Below, one piece after another: positions 1-5,897 of a stretch of DNA of 10,789 nucleotides. Origin of the DNA: an uncultured Clostridia bacterium (GTDB lineage Bacteria > Bacillota > Clostridia > Oscillospirales > Acutalibacteraceae). The position numbers and the translations under genes are program-made. Every line of letters begins with the position of its first letter. Position 1 is the stretch's first letter. Under the pieces are notes generated by a model. That model was not told the origin of the DNA. It ran no database searches and saw only the letters and a list, made by a program, of their open reading frames with translations. The stretch covers positions 1-10,789 of the forward strand of contig CAMJHU010000027.1 in NCBI GenBank assembly GCA_946405565.1, read 5' to 3'.

Positions 1-52
1 CTCCGACGTTTTCATATGTCACTTTTTCCAAATGAATCTGTTTTTCCTGCAT
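1..52 (-). CDS. 5' end of a leftward gene, possibly GNAT acetyltransferase (partial)
   Basis: Only the first 17 codons are inside the window. They read MQEKQIHLEKVTYENVG from an ATG at 52-50 and stay open to the window edge. An AAGGAGG ribosome binding site (70-64) lies 11 bases upstream and a near-perfect promoter lies further upstream, so a real gene start is well supported. The product is uncertain. An opening of the form 'I-x-L-E-K-V-T-x-E-N' is common at the first strand of GNAT-family N-acetyltransferases of the spermidine-acetyltransferase type, but 17 residues cannot establish this. No catalytic or acetyl-CoA-binding motif is visible. Confidence 0.5.
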   Translation of the reverse strand, partial: MQEKQIHLEKVTYENVG

Positions 53-91
53 CTGAATGATTGCCTCCTTGTATATGGATTGTCTGCGTTA

Positions 92-120
92 AGTATACCA
101 GAACAAATGCAAACCGTCAA
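92..120 (-). promoter_or_regulatory. Sigma-A promoter of the leftward gene at 1-52
   Basis: On the minus strand the -35 hexamer TTGACG (120-115) and the -10 hexamer TATACT (97-92) are separated by exactly 17 bases, with a TGG extended -10 element. The predicted start near 85 gives a leader of about 33 bases before the ATG at 52 and places the AAGGAGG site inside it. Confidence 0.85.
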
Positions 121-123
121 CAA

Positions 124-160
124 AAAACCTCATTTGTCAGCCAAGGACAAATGAGGTTTT
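124..160. terminator. Hairpin terminator, probably bidirectional
   Basis: A perfect 15-bp inverted repeat (124-138 with 146-160) encloses a 7-base loop. On the minus strand the stem is followed by TTTTTTG, as expected of an intrinsic terminator for leftward transcripts coming from the tRNA-Ser side. It ends just upstream of the next leftward promoter (-35 at 120-115), which keeps the two transcription units apart. The stem's own closing Ts give a weaker signal in the rightward direction. Confidence 0.75.
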
Positions 161-270
161 CAGCGATTGGCAAGGCAGTACAAAAAAGATGCCGGTGAAT
201 CATAGAGCCGCGTAATCCATATCTGTTTTCAACTGAGCTTTGTTTGTATCTGAGCGTGTCTTATTAGTAA

Positions 271-396
271 ATAGAGAATAAAGAATGGTGAATAGTGAAT
301 AGTACAACAGCGCGGCGGAGTTTATCGCCTTACGTTATTCTCTATTCACTATTCACCATTCACTCTTCACTTAGCGGCATTTATGCCGCGCTGTTG
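271..396. repeat. Interleaved inverted repeats with degenerate 7-bp tandem units
   Basis: Two perfect inverted repeats interleave here. One is 20 bp (283-302 with 342-361) and the other 12 bp (305-316 with 385-396). The 20-bp arms are degenerate tandem copies of a heptamer: AGTGAAT-like units at 273-300 and ATTCACT-like units at 337-371 (five in a row). A small hairpin GCGGCA/TGCCGC occupies 374-389. Because the pairs cross (B', A', B, A), both helices can form together only as a pseudoknot; otherwise they are alternatives. The 12-bp arm overlaps the first two bases of the encoded CCA end of tRNA-Ser. It resembles dispersed clostridial intergenic repeats; a decayed miniature element is possible but no target-site duplication was found. 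Confidence 0.7.
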
Positions 397-486
397 GCGG
401 AGAAGGAGGGATTCGAACCCTCGAACCGCTTTTAACGATTACACGATTTCCAATCGTGCGCGCTCGACCAGCTACGCGACTTCTCC
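395..486 (-). tRNA. tRNA-Ser (anticodon GGA), CCA encoded
   Basis: Read on the minus strand, the acceptor arms are GGAGAAG and CTTCTCC, followed by discriminator G and an encoded CCA (397-395). The D arm contains GTAGCTGGTCGAG. The anticodon loop TTGGAAA closes a CACGA/TCGTG stem and shows anticodon GGA, which reads UCC and UCU serine codons. A long variable arm (CGTT/AGCG with a short loop) marks a class II tRNA, as expected for serine. The T arm has GGGTTCGAATCCC. The length is 89 nt without CCA. It has its own promoter, and the 12-bp inverted-repeat arm begins within its CCA end. Confidence 0.97.
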
Positions 487-524
487 GTACTGTGATCAAG
501 TTGGCACTCAAAAAGTGCTTAATT

Positions 525-553
525 ACTATACAACAGAATTCTGAAAATGTCAA
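525..553 (-). promoter_or_regulatory. Promoter of tRNA-Ser
   Basis: The minus strand carries TTGACA (553-548) and TATAGT (530-525) with a 17-base spacer. Transcription should begin near 518, giving about 32 nt of 5' leader before the mature tRNA at 486. The leader contains a 5-bp hairpin (504-518, GCACT/AGTGC). An A/T-rich block lies upstream of the -35 and is shared with the divergent promoter. Confidence 0.85.
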
Positions 554-589
554 GTGTTTTTTCAAATAAAAATAAAAAAAGAAAAAATC

Positions 590-618
590 TTGACAATTTC
601 CCGGAATCGTGGTATAAT
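590..618 (+). promoter_or_regulatory. Promoter of the aspS-gatCAB operon
   Basis: TTGACA (590-595) and TATAAT (613-618) are both perfect consensus hexamers, with a 17-base spacer and a TGG extended -10. The A-rich tract at 566-587 could act as an UP element. Initiation is expected near 625, directly ahead of T-box stem I. Such a strong promoter fits a leader that is controlled by premature termination. Confidence 0.92.
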
Positions 619-621
619 GCG

Positions 622-899
622 CCTGAAATATCCTTTGACGGACTTTTTGGCTCTGTTCAGAGGTCGGAAAAGACTCCGCTTTTTGGGAAAGCCCGACAGG
701 GAGTGTGCATCGTGGACTGAAAGTGCATTCGGGTGAGTAGTAAGCGTGGGAACACTTTTTTGAATCAATTGCATTATTTTGAAAGTGGGCATTTGATGGT
801 AAACATCATATGTCAATTTGGGTGGCACCGCGGGTAATGATAAACCATGCTCGTCCCAAGAATCGTCGGAGATTCTTGAGACGGGTTTTTGTTTTTATG
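622..899 (+). promoter_or_regulatory. T-box riboswitch leader, probable specifier GAC (tRNA-Asp)
   Basis: The diagnostic T-box sequence TGGCACCGCGG is at 823-833. Stem I closes by pairing 622-627 (CCTGAA) with 728-733 (TTCGGG). Within its 3' side the triplet GAC (715-717) is followed by TGAA and then GAGTAG, matching the usual 'specifier-N-GAA ... aGTAg' arrangement, so I read GAC as the specifier for tRNA-Asp. A further hairpin (GATG/CATC, about 795-807) precedes the T-box and may be stem III. The antiterminator would use 849-857 (GCTCGTCCC), which overlaps the 5' arm of the terminator at 850-885. Family knowledge: uncharged cognate tRNA pairs with the specifier and, through its free CCA end, with the T-box, allowing read-through into aspS. 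I did not fold the RNA; the specifier is the least certain part. Confidence 0.9.
850..899 (+). terminator. Regulated intrinsic terminator of the T-box leader
   Basis: The arms 850-864 and 871-885 pair with a 6-base loop, one C-A mismatch and one G-U pair. They are followed by TTTTTGTTTTTATG and more Ts. The 5' arm contains the CTCGTCCC segment needed for the antiterminator, so the two structures exclude each other. Confidence 0.88.
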
Positions 900-972
900 T
901 TTTTATATTAAAAAAAATACCGTGTATCACAATCAAGAATCAAGATCATTACAGTTCTATGGAGGTATTTGT

Positions 973-2703
973 ATGTACAGAACACATTACTGCAACGATA
1001 TCCGCGAAAAAGATATCGGCGCCCAGGTGGAGCTTGCGGGCTGGGTGGACACCATCCGCGACCACGGCGGCGTTATCTTTGTTGACCTGCGGGACTACAC
1101 CGGCATCACCCAGACCGTCATTCACGACGAATCTCTTCTGAACGGCGTCAACAAAGAATGCGTCATTTCGGTTAAAGGTATCGTTTCCGAAAGAGACCCC
1201 GAAACGGTCAATGAAAAGCTGGACACCGGCAAGGTGGAACTTGTGGTGGAATCACTCACCCTTCTGGGCAAGTGTAAAAATATGCTGCCCTTTGATATCA
1301 GCGATTCCAGAGGCACCCGCGAAGACGTGCGTCTCAAGTACCGCTACCTTGATCTCCGCAGCGACCGTCTTCACAATAATATCGTCATGCGCTCCCGTAT
1401 TATCAGCGCCATGAGAAAATATATGGAAGACGCGGGCTTTTTGGAGATTCAGACGCCGATTCTCACCGCGTCCTCTCCCGAAGGCGCCAGAGACTTCCTC
1501 GTGCCGAGCAGAAAGCATAAGGGCAAATTCTACGCGCTGCCGCAGGCGCCGCAGCAGTTCAAGCAGCTGCTGATGGTGTCCGGCTTTGATAAGTATTTCC
1601 AGATTGCGCCCTGCTTCCGCGACGAGGACGCCCGTCAGGACAGAAGCCCCGGCGAATTCTATCAGCTCGACTTTGAAATGGCGTTTGCCACGCAGGAAGA
1701 TGTGCTGGCGGTCTGCGAAGACGTGATTTACAATGTCTTCAGATCCTTCACGCAGAAGAAGGTCAGCGACAAGCCCTTTGCCAGAATCACCTATAAGGAC
1801 GCGATGATGTTGTTCGGCACCGACAAGCCCGATCTGCGCAACCCCCTTCGCATTATCGACCTCACCGATTTCTTCGCCAAGGTGGACTTTCCCCTCTTCA
1901 AGGGCAAGCCGGTCAGAGGCATTGTCGCCAACTGCCACGGTCAGAGCCGCAAATTCTTTGAAGATTCGCTGAAATTTGCCACGTCCATCGGCATGAAGGG
2001 TCTCGGCTACCTCACCCTTACCGCCGGCGAGTTCAAAGGACCTATCGCCAAATTCCTCTCGCCCGAACAGAAGGAAGAAATCACCAATCTTTCGGGCATC
2101 AAGGAGAATGAAACACTCTTCTTCATCTGCGATGCGAAGACTATCGTCAACCGCGAAGCCGGTCAGATCAGAACGTGGCTGGGCGAAAATCTGGGCATCA
2201 TCGATCAGAATTCCTTTGAATTCTGCTTTGTTGTGGATTTCCCGATGTACGAAATCGACGAGAGCACCGGCAATACCATCTTCACCCATAATCCCTTCTC
2301 CATGCCGCAGGGCGGTCTGGAAGCGCTTGAAACCAAGGAACCCACCGAGGTGCTTGCCTATCAGTACGATCTGGTGTGCAACGGCATCGAGCTTGCCTCC
2401 GGCGCTGTCAGAAACCACGACATTGATATCATGCGCAAGGCGTTTGCCATCGCGGGTTATACCGAAGCGGAATTGGAAGCGCGTTTCAGCGCCCTCTATA
2501 CGGCATTCCAGTACGGTGCGCCGCCTCACGCGGGTATGGCACCCGGTGTGGACAGAATGGTCATGCTCCTGACTGACGAGGAATCCATCCGCGACGTTAT
2601 CGCCTTCCCGCTCAATGGCAACGCGCAGGATCTTCTGCTGGGCGCACCGAGTGAGGTCACGGAGCAGCAGCTTCTCGAAGCCAACATCAGCATCCGGGAA
2701 TAA
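973..2703 (+). CDS. aspS: Aspartyl-tRNA synthetase, probably non-discriminating
   Basis: The class II enzyme (576 aa; bacterial AspRS is usually near 590) attaches Asp to tRNA-Asp and, if non-discriminating, also to tRNA-Asn. The N-terminal OB-fold anticodon-binding domain spans about residues 1-110. Motif 2 is FRDEDARQDR (215-224) followed by SPGEFYQLDFE. A GAD insertion typical of bacterial AspRS lies between motifs 2 and 3. Motif 3 is GMAPGVDRMVM (521-531). His31, in RDHGG, is the residue associated with relaxed tRNA choice in bacterial AspRS; Leu is usual in discriminating enzymes. I chose the ATG at 973 because GGAGG (961-965) lies 7 bases upstream. An in-frame ATG at 889 lacks a ribosome binding site and sits in the terminator. 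Co-transcription with gatCAB supports the Asn-tRNA role. Expression should follow the T-box. Confidence 0.97.
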   Translation: MYRTHYCNDIREKDIGAQVELAGWVDTIRDHGGVIFVDLRDYTGITQTVIHDESLLNGVNKECVISVKGIVSERDPETVNEKLDTGKVELVVESLTLLGKCKNMLPFDISDSRGTREDVRLKYRYLDLRSDRLHNNIVMRSRIISAMRKYMEDAGFLEIQTPILTASSPEGARDFLVPSRKHKGKFYALPQAPQQFKQLLMVSGFDKYFQIAPCFRDEDARQDRSPGEFYQLDFEMAFATQEDVLAVCEDVIYNVFRSFTQKKVSDKPFARITYKDAMMLFGTDKPDLRNPLRIIDLTDFFAKVDFPLFKGKPVRGIVANCHGQSRKFFEDSLKFATSIGMKGLGYLTLTAGEFKGPIAKFLSPEQKEEITNLSGIKENETLFFICDAKTIVNREAGQIRTWLGENLGIIDQNSFEFCFVVDFPMYEIDESTGNTIFTHNPFSMPQGGLEALETKEPTEVLAYQYDLVCNGIELASGAVRNHDIDIMRKAFAIAGYTEAELEARFSALYTAFQYGAPPHAGMAPGVDRMVMLLTDEESIRDVIAFPLNGNAQDLLLGAPSEVTEQQLLEANISIRE

Positions 2704-2718
2704 AACATATAAAATGCT

Positions 2719-2725
2719 AAGGAGG
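2719..2725 (+). promoter_or_regulatory. gatC ribosome binding site (decides the start)
   Basis: AAGGAGG lies only 2 bases from the ATG at 2728 but 8 bases from the ATG at 2734. The second ATG is therefore the likely start, which drops Met-Ser from the longest possible reading frame. Confidence 0.75.
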
Positions 2726-2733
2726 TCATGTCC

Positions 2734-3015
2734 ATGACAGTGGAAGCGTTGAAAGCGCTGGAGAGCTTAAACGAATTCCGACTGACCGAGACAGAGGAAC
2801 AGAAGACCATGGAAATCTTCGCTTTCATGGAACAGCAGGCGGCGGCATTGCAGAATACCGACACGGAACACGTGGAAGTGATGGTACACTGTATGCCCAT
2901 GACCAATGTATTCCGGGAGGACGTCAGAGAGCAGGTCTTCTCCAGAGAAGCACTGCTGGCAGGCGCGCCGGAACACAGCGAAGACAGCTGGATTGTACCC
3001 AGACTGGTCAAGTAA
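2734..3015 (+). CDS. gatC: Asp/Glu-tRNA amidotransferase subunit C
   Basis: This 93-residue protein has the GatC layout: an N-terminal helical region (EALKALESLNEFRLTETEE) followed by the signature segment MPMTNVFREDV, which corresponds to the family's 'P-L-x-N-V-x-R-E-D'. It ends with ALLAGAPEHSEDSWIVPRLVK, matching the usual 'A-x-A-P...x-V-P-x-V' tail. GatC wraps around GatA and GatB and stabilises the complex; it has no catalytic residues of its own. It starts 30 bases after aspS and its stop codon overlaps the gatA ribosome binding site (TAAGGAGGTGA), a sign of tight translational linkage. Length is normal for the family (about 95). The ATG at 2728 is a less likely alternative start. Confidence 0.93.
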   Translation: MTVEALKALESLNEFRLTETEEQKTMEIFAFMEQQAAALQNTDTEHVEVMVHCMPMTNVFREDVREQVFSREALLAGAPEHSEDSWIVPRLVK

Positions 3016-3027
3016 GGAGGTGACAGC

Positions 3028-4224
3028 ATGGAATATTTTGTAACGGAAATCGACCGTGACGGCACTGTCGCGGTGGACGATACGATTCTGGTCAAGGATT
3101 ATGAAACCAAAGCCGGTTCACACATTCTCGACGGATTTGTCCCGCTGTTCAGCGGTGACGCGGTGGAACGTCTGATCGGGGCGGGTTATGCCGTCAGGGG
3201 CAAGACCCACACGGGCGAATTCGGACTGGATATCGCGGGCGAGACGTCCTATCACGGCGTCTGCCGGAAGGCGGACGGTACGCTTTCCACCGCCGCCGCC
3301 GAAGCCGTGGCGGCAGGCGTCGTCCGGAAGGCACTCTGCGTGGACGTCAACGGAGCGCCCCGACGCGGCGCCGCCCTTTCGGGCGTGGATTTCCTGAAGC
3401 CCACCTACGGCACGGTTTCGCGGTACGGCATTATTCCCACTGCCTGTTCGGGCGAGCAGGTAGGCGTGTGTGCCGGTGACGCGGAAAGCGTCAAAGAACT
3501 TCTCGCGGTGATCGCCGGTCACGACGGCAAGGACGGCACCAGTCTGCCCGCGGCATCATACGATTACACTGCCGACAAAACAATTGCCGGTCTGAAAATC
3601 GCGGTCGTCCAAGAATATTACGACGCGGCGGCGGACGAGGTCAAAGCAAGGCTCGACGCGTATATTGCCGCACTCAAAGAAGCCGGTGCCGAGGTGGCTA
3701 TTATCAATCTTCCCGACGCAGCGGCATACGCGACCGCGTGGCAGATCATGCTGTCGGCGGAGACCTGCAACAATATCTCCCGCTATGACGGCGTGAAGTT
3801 CGGCTACCGCACGCCCACCTATAAGGATATCGACGAACTGTATGTCAATTCCCGCACGGAGGGTCTGGGCTTTACCGCCAAGACCAACGTCCTCTACGGC
3901 TCCGATGTGCTGTCTAAAAACCAATATCTGCGCTGCTATGACAAATCGCTCCGCATCCGTCGGCTGGCTTCCGAGAAGATGAAGGAAGTGTTTGCTGCCT
4001 ATGACGCGGTGCTGTGTCCCGTCATGCGCACTGCCTCCGTCGAGGCATATGACACGGCGGACACCTTTGAGCGCACGCAGCAGGAACTGCTCTTTACGGC
4101 GGTGCCTTCCCTTACCGGTATTCCCGCGATGGTCACGGGAGGCGTTCAACTCTGGAGCGCGGCGTTCGGTGAAAGCACGCTGCTGAGCATTGCCAAAGCA
4201 ATGGAAGGGAGGGCTGACAAATGA
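3028..4224 (+). CDS. gatA: GatA-like subunit lacking both catalytic serines and shortened
   Basis: By family, GatA hydrolyses glutamine with a Lys-cisSer-Ser triad and passes ammonia to GatB. This 398-aa protein is clearly homologous: K23 in ILVKD matches the catalytic Lys motif (AIKDN), and RGKT, LKPTYGTVSRYG (123-134), IAGHD, ISRYDGVKFGYR and SRTEG are family blocks. It is nevertheless about 90 residues short of the usual 480-490. The start lies close before K23, so roughly 55 N-terminal residues are missing, with further small deletions and a trimmed C-terminal end. The GGSSGGS motif reads GTLSTAA (84-90), placing Leu86 at the cis-Ser. The TGGSIRQP motif reads VNGAPRRG, placing Ala110 at the nucleophile. 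The frame is intact, the ribosome binding site (GGAGG, 3016-3020, 7-base spacer) is excellent, and the stop overlaps the gatB start (ATGA). It is probably expressed but not a glutaminase; loss of function is inferred from sequence only. Confidence 0.88.
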   Translation: MEYFVTEIDRDGTVAVDDTILVKDYETKAGSHILDGFVPLFSGDAVERLIGAGYAVRGKTHTGEFGLDIAGETSYHGVCRKADGTLSTAAAEAVAAGVVRKALCVDVNGAPRRGAALSGVDFLKPTYGTVSRYGIIPTACSGEQVGVCAGDAESVKELLAVIAGHDGKDGTSLPAASYDYTADKTIAGLKIAVVQEYYDAAADEVKARLDAYIAALKEAGAEVAIINLPDAAAYATAWQIMLSAETCNNISRYDGVKFGYRTPTYKDIDELYVNSRTEGLGFTAKTNVLYGSDVLSKNQYLRCYDKSLRIRRLASEKMKEVFAAYDAVLCPVMRTASVEAYDTADTFERTQQELLFTAVPSLTGIPAMVTGGVQLWSAAFGESTLLSIAKAMEGRADK

Positions 4225-5654
4225 AATATGAAGTGGTAATGGGTCTGGAAACCCATGTGGAGCTGGAGACCAAATCCAAAATTTTCTGCTCCTGCGGCGG
4301 ACATTCCGAAGCCGATCAGCCCAACGACTGCGTGTGTCCCGCCTGCTGCGGTATGCCGGGTATGCTGCCCGTCACCAATAAGCACGCCGTGGAACTGGCA
4401 GTCAAAGCGGGCATCATGCTCAACTGCCATATCAATCAGTACGCGACGTTTGACAAGAAGAGCTATTATTATCCCGACCTGCCCTGTGCGTATCAGATTA
4501 CCCAGTGGTTCCACCCGATCTGCACCGACGGTTATGTGGAGGTTCCCACCAAATACGGTACCAGCCGCATCGGCATCAAGCAGATTCACATGGAGGAAGA
4601 CGCCGGCAAGCTGGTTCACGACGACTGGGCGGACGTGAGCTATGTGGATTTCAACCGCACCAGCGTGCCGCTGATTGAGATTGTCAGCCGACCCGATTTC
4701 CGCAGCGCCGAAGAAGTGCTGAACTATCTGGAAAAGCTGAAAGCCATGTTCCGCTTCGGCGGCATTTCGGAGTGTGAAGAAGGCGCCATGCGTTGCGACG
4801 TCAATATCTCCATCCGTCCCGAAGGCAGTCAAGAACTGGGCGTGCGCAGCGAGATCAAGAACATGAGCTCCCTCACCGCCATCGAACGCGCCATTAAATA
4901 TGAAGTAGCCCGTCATATCGACGCGCTGGAACGGCACACCGAAACCTTGGTGCAGGAAACCAGACGGTGGGACGATATCAAAAACCGTACCTTCGCCATG
5001 CGCAACAAGGAAACCGCCGCCGACTATCGCTACTTCCCCGACCCCAATCTCATGCCCATCGTGGTGGATGACGAATGGCTTGCTTCCATCCGCGAGCATA
5101 TGCCCGCGACCATTGAGGAAAAAACCGCGGAATACACCGATATGGGACTCTCCGCGCAGGATATCGCTTCCCTGGTATCCGAGAGAAAGCTCTGCAATAT
5201 CTTTGACGCCGTTGTGGCAGACGGACGCAAACCCGGCGATACCGCCGCGTGGATTCTGACCGACTGTGCCGGCATTCTGCGTCGCAGCGGTAAGGTCATC
5301 GGTGAACTGGACATCGCTCCGGACGATCTTTCCTATATCATCGGGGCAGTGGATGAGGGCAAGATCAACCGCAACGTGGGCAAAAAGGTTCTCAGCGCTG
5401 TCATCGAGAAAGGTGTTTCGCCGGAACAGTATATCAAAGAACAGGCGCTTGACGCCAAGGTAGATGAATCGCTGCTGCTGGAAACCGTTCAGAAGGTGCT
5501 CGCAACCGAGACAAAAGCTGTGGGCGATTACCTCGGCGGCAAGACCAAGGCGCTGCAATCGCTGTTCGGCAGCTGCATGAAGGCACTTCGCGGCAAGGGT
5601 GATCCCGCCGTGATCCGCGAACTGCTTGAAAAAGAAATCGAAAAGCTGCGATAA
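4221..5654 (+). CDS. gatB: Asp/Glu-tRNA amidotransferase subunit B
   Basis: GatB activates the misacylated Asp or Glu on tRNA with ATP and replaces the phosphate with ammonia. At 477 aa it has normal length. Visible motifs are GLETHVEL (8-15), the probable zinc cysteines C23-x-C25 and C39-x2-C42, YYYPDLPCAYQITQ (82-95), HMEEDAGKL (123-131), VDFNR (142-146), SEIKN (210-214), VQETRRWD (244-251) and DYRYFPDPNL (268-277). A C-terminal helical/YqeY-like tRNA-binding region follows. It departs from the common consensus in a few places: DLPCAYQ instead of DLPKGYQ, VSRPD instead of VSEPD, and a 2-residue deletion before EEGAMRCD. These suggest a divergent subfamily that keeps the kinase/transamidase core. 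The start overlaps the gatA stop by four bases, and GGGAGGG upstream serves as ribosome binding site. A terminator follows within 35 bases. Confidence 0.96.
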   Translation: MKYEVVMGLETHVELETKSKIFCSCGGHSEADQPNDCVCPACCGMPGMLPVTNKHAVELAVKAGIMLNCHINQYATFDKKSYYYPDLPCAYQITQWFHPICTDGYVEVPTKYGTSRIGIKQIHMEEDAGKLVHDDWADVSYVDFNRTSVPLIEIVSRPDFRSAEEVLNYLEKLKAMFRFGGISECEEGAMRCDVNISIRPEGSQELGVRSEIKNMSSLTAIERAIKYEVARHIDALERHTETLVQETRRWDDIKNRTFAMRNKETAADYRYFPDPNLMPIVVDDEWLASIREHMPATIEEKTAEYTDMGLSAQDIASLVSERKLCNIFDAVVADGRKPGDTAAWILTDCAGILRRSGKVIGELDIAPDDLSYIIGAVDEGKINRNVGKKVLSAVIEKGVSPEQYIKEQALDAKVDESLLLETVQKVLATETKAVGDYLGGKTKALQSLFGSCMKALRGKGDPAVIRELLEKEIEKLR

Positions 5655-5688
5655 TGTTTTTTTCCGTTTCGTTTGCATGATACAAGCA

Positions 5689-5737
5689 AAAGACCGTTTG
5701 CCGATGGAAAATCCGTCGGAACAAACGGTCTTTTTTT
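5689..5737 (+). terminator. Rho-independent terminator of the aspS-gatCAB operon
   Basis: A 12-bp perfect outer stem (5689-5700 with 5722-5733) continues through a 2-base bulge into a 7-bp inner stem with one G-U pair (5701-5707 with 5713-5719) around a 5-base loop. It runs into seven Ts (5731-5737). The A-rich opposite side (5684-5691) could also help stop leftward transcription. Confidence 0.95.
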
Positions 5738-5750
5738 ATAACCAGTGTCG

Positions 5751-5888
5751 ATAACTTTAGCACTCCCCCAGTCGGCTACGCCGACAGCTCCCTCAGAGAG
5801 GGAGCCATTATTCGCCTCCCTCCTTGAGGGAGGTGGCACATGTCTGCGGAGCAGACGGTGACGGAGGGAGTTAATTCCACTAAGTTAT
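5751..5888. repeat. Four-hairpin intergenic repeat element (MITE-like)
   Basis: The ends are imperfect inverted repeats: ATAACTTTAG (5751-5760) against CTAAGTTAT (5880-5888), then CTCCC near 5763 against GGGAG near 5866. Inside are four perfect hairpins with 3-base loops: 5771-5785 (6-bp stem), 5787-5805 (8-bp), 5815-5833 (8-bp) and 5842-5856 (6-bp). I recognise this CTCCCTC/GAGGGAG layout as a high-copy intergenic repeat in gut Ruminococcaceae-type genomes, though I cannot search for copies here. It contains no coding sequence. It sits between convergent gatB and debranching-enzyme genes and could act as a terminator or RNA-processing site for the leftward transcript. Confidence 0.85.
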
Positions 5889-5897
5889 GGATAGTGG

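Noticed and set aside
273..371. Heptamer runs considered as a CRISPR array
   Set aside because: The units are 7 bp and contiguous without spacers, so they are not CRISPR repeats.
371..565. Short minus-strand frame covering the tRNA-Ser region
   Set aside because: The sequence folds as a complete tRNA with promoter; the frame is incidental.
554..828. Short frames on both strands in the leader before aspS
   Set aside because: They lie in the promoter and T-box RNA and have no ribosome binding site. The conserved RNA motifs explain the region better than a leader peptide does.
889..972. Upstream in-frame ATG extending AspRS by 28 residues
   Set aside because: It starts within the terminator T-tract without a ribosome binding site, and the extra residues do not resemble the AspRS N-terminus. 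The ATG at 973 has GGAGG at the right distance.
1252..2529. 425-codon minus-strand frame across aspS
   Set aside because: A shadow of aspS with no domain, promoter or ribosome binding site that I could support.
3028..4224. gatA as a frameshifted pseudogene
   Set aside because: There is no stop or frame change, family blocks run continuously in one frame from K23 to the end, and start and stop signals are coupled to gatC and gatB. The changes are substitutions and in-frame deletions.
4146..5678. 510-codon open frame on the minus strand across gatB
   Set aside because: It is a mirror frame of a GC-rich coding gene. gatB on the plus strand has unmistakable family motifs and a ribosome binding site; the antisense product shows no recognisable domain.
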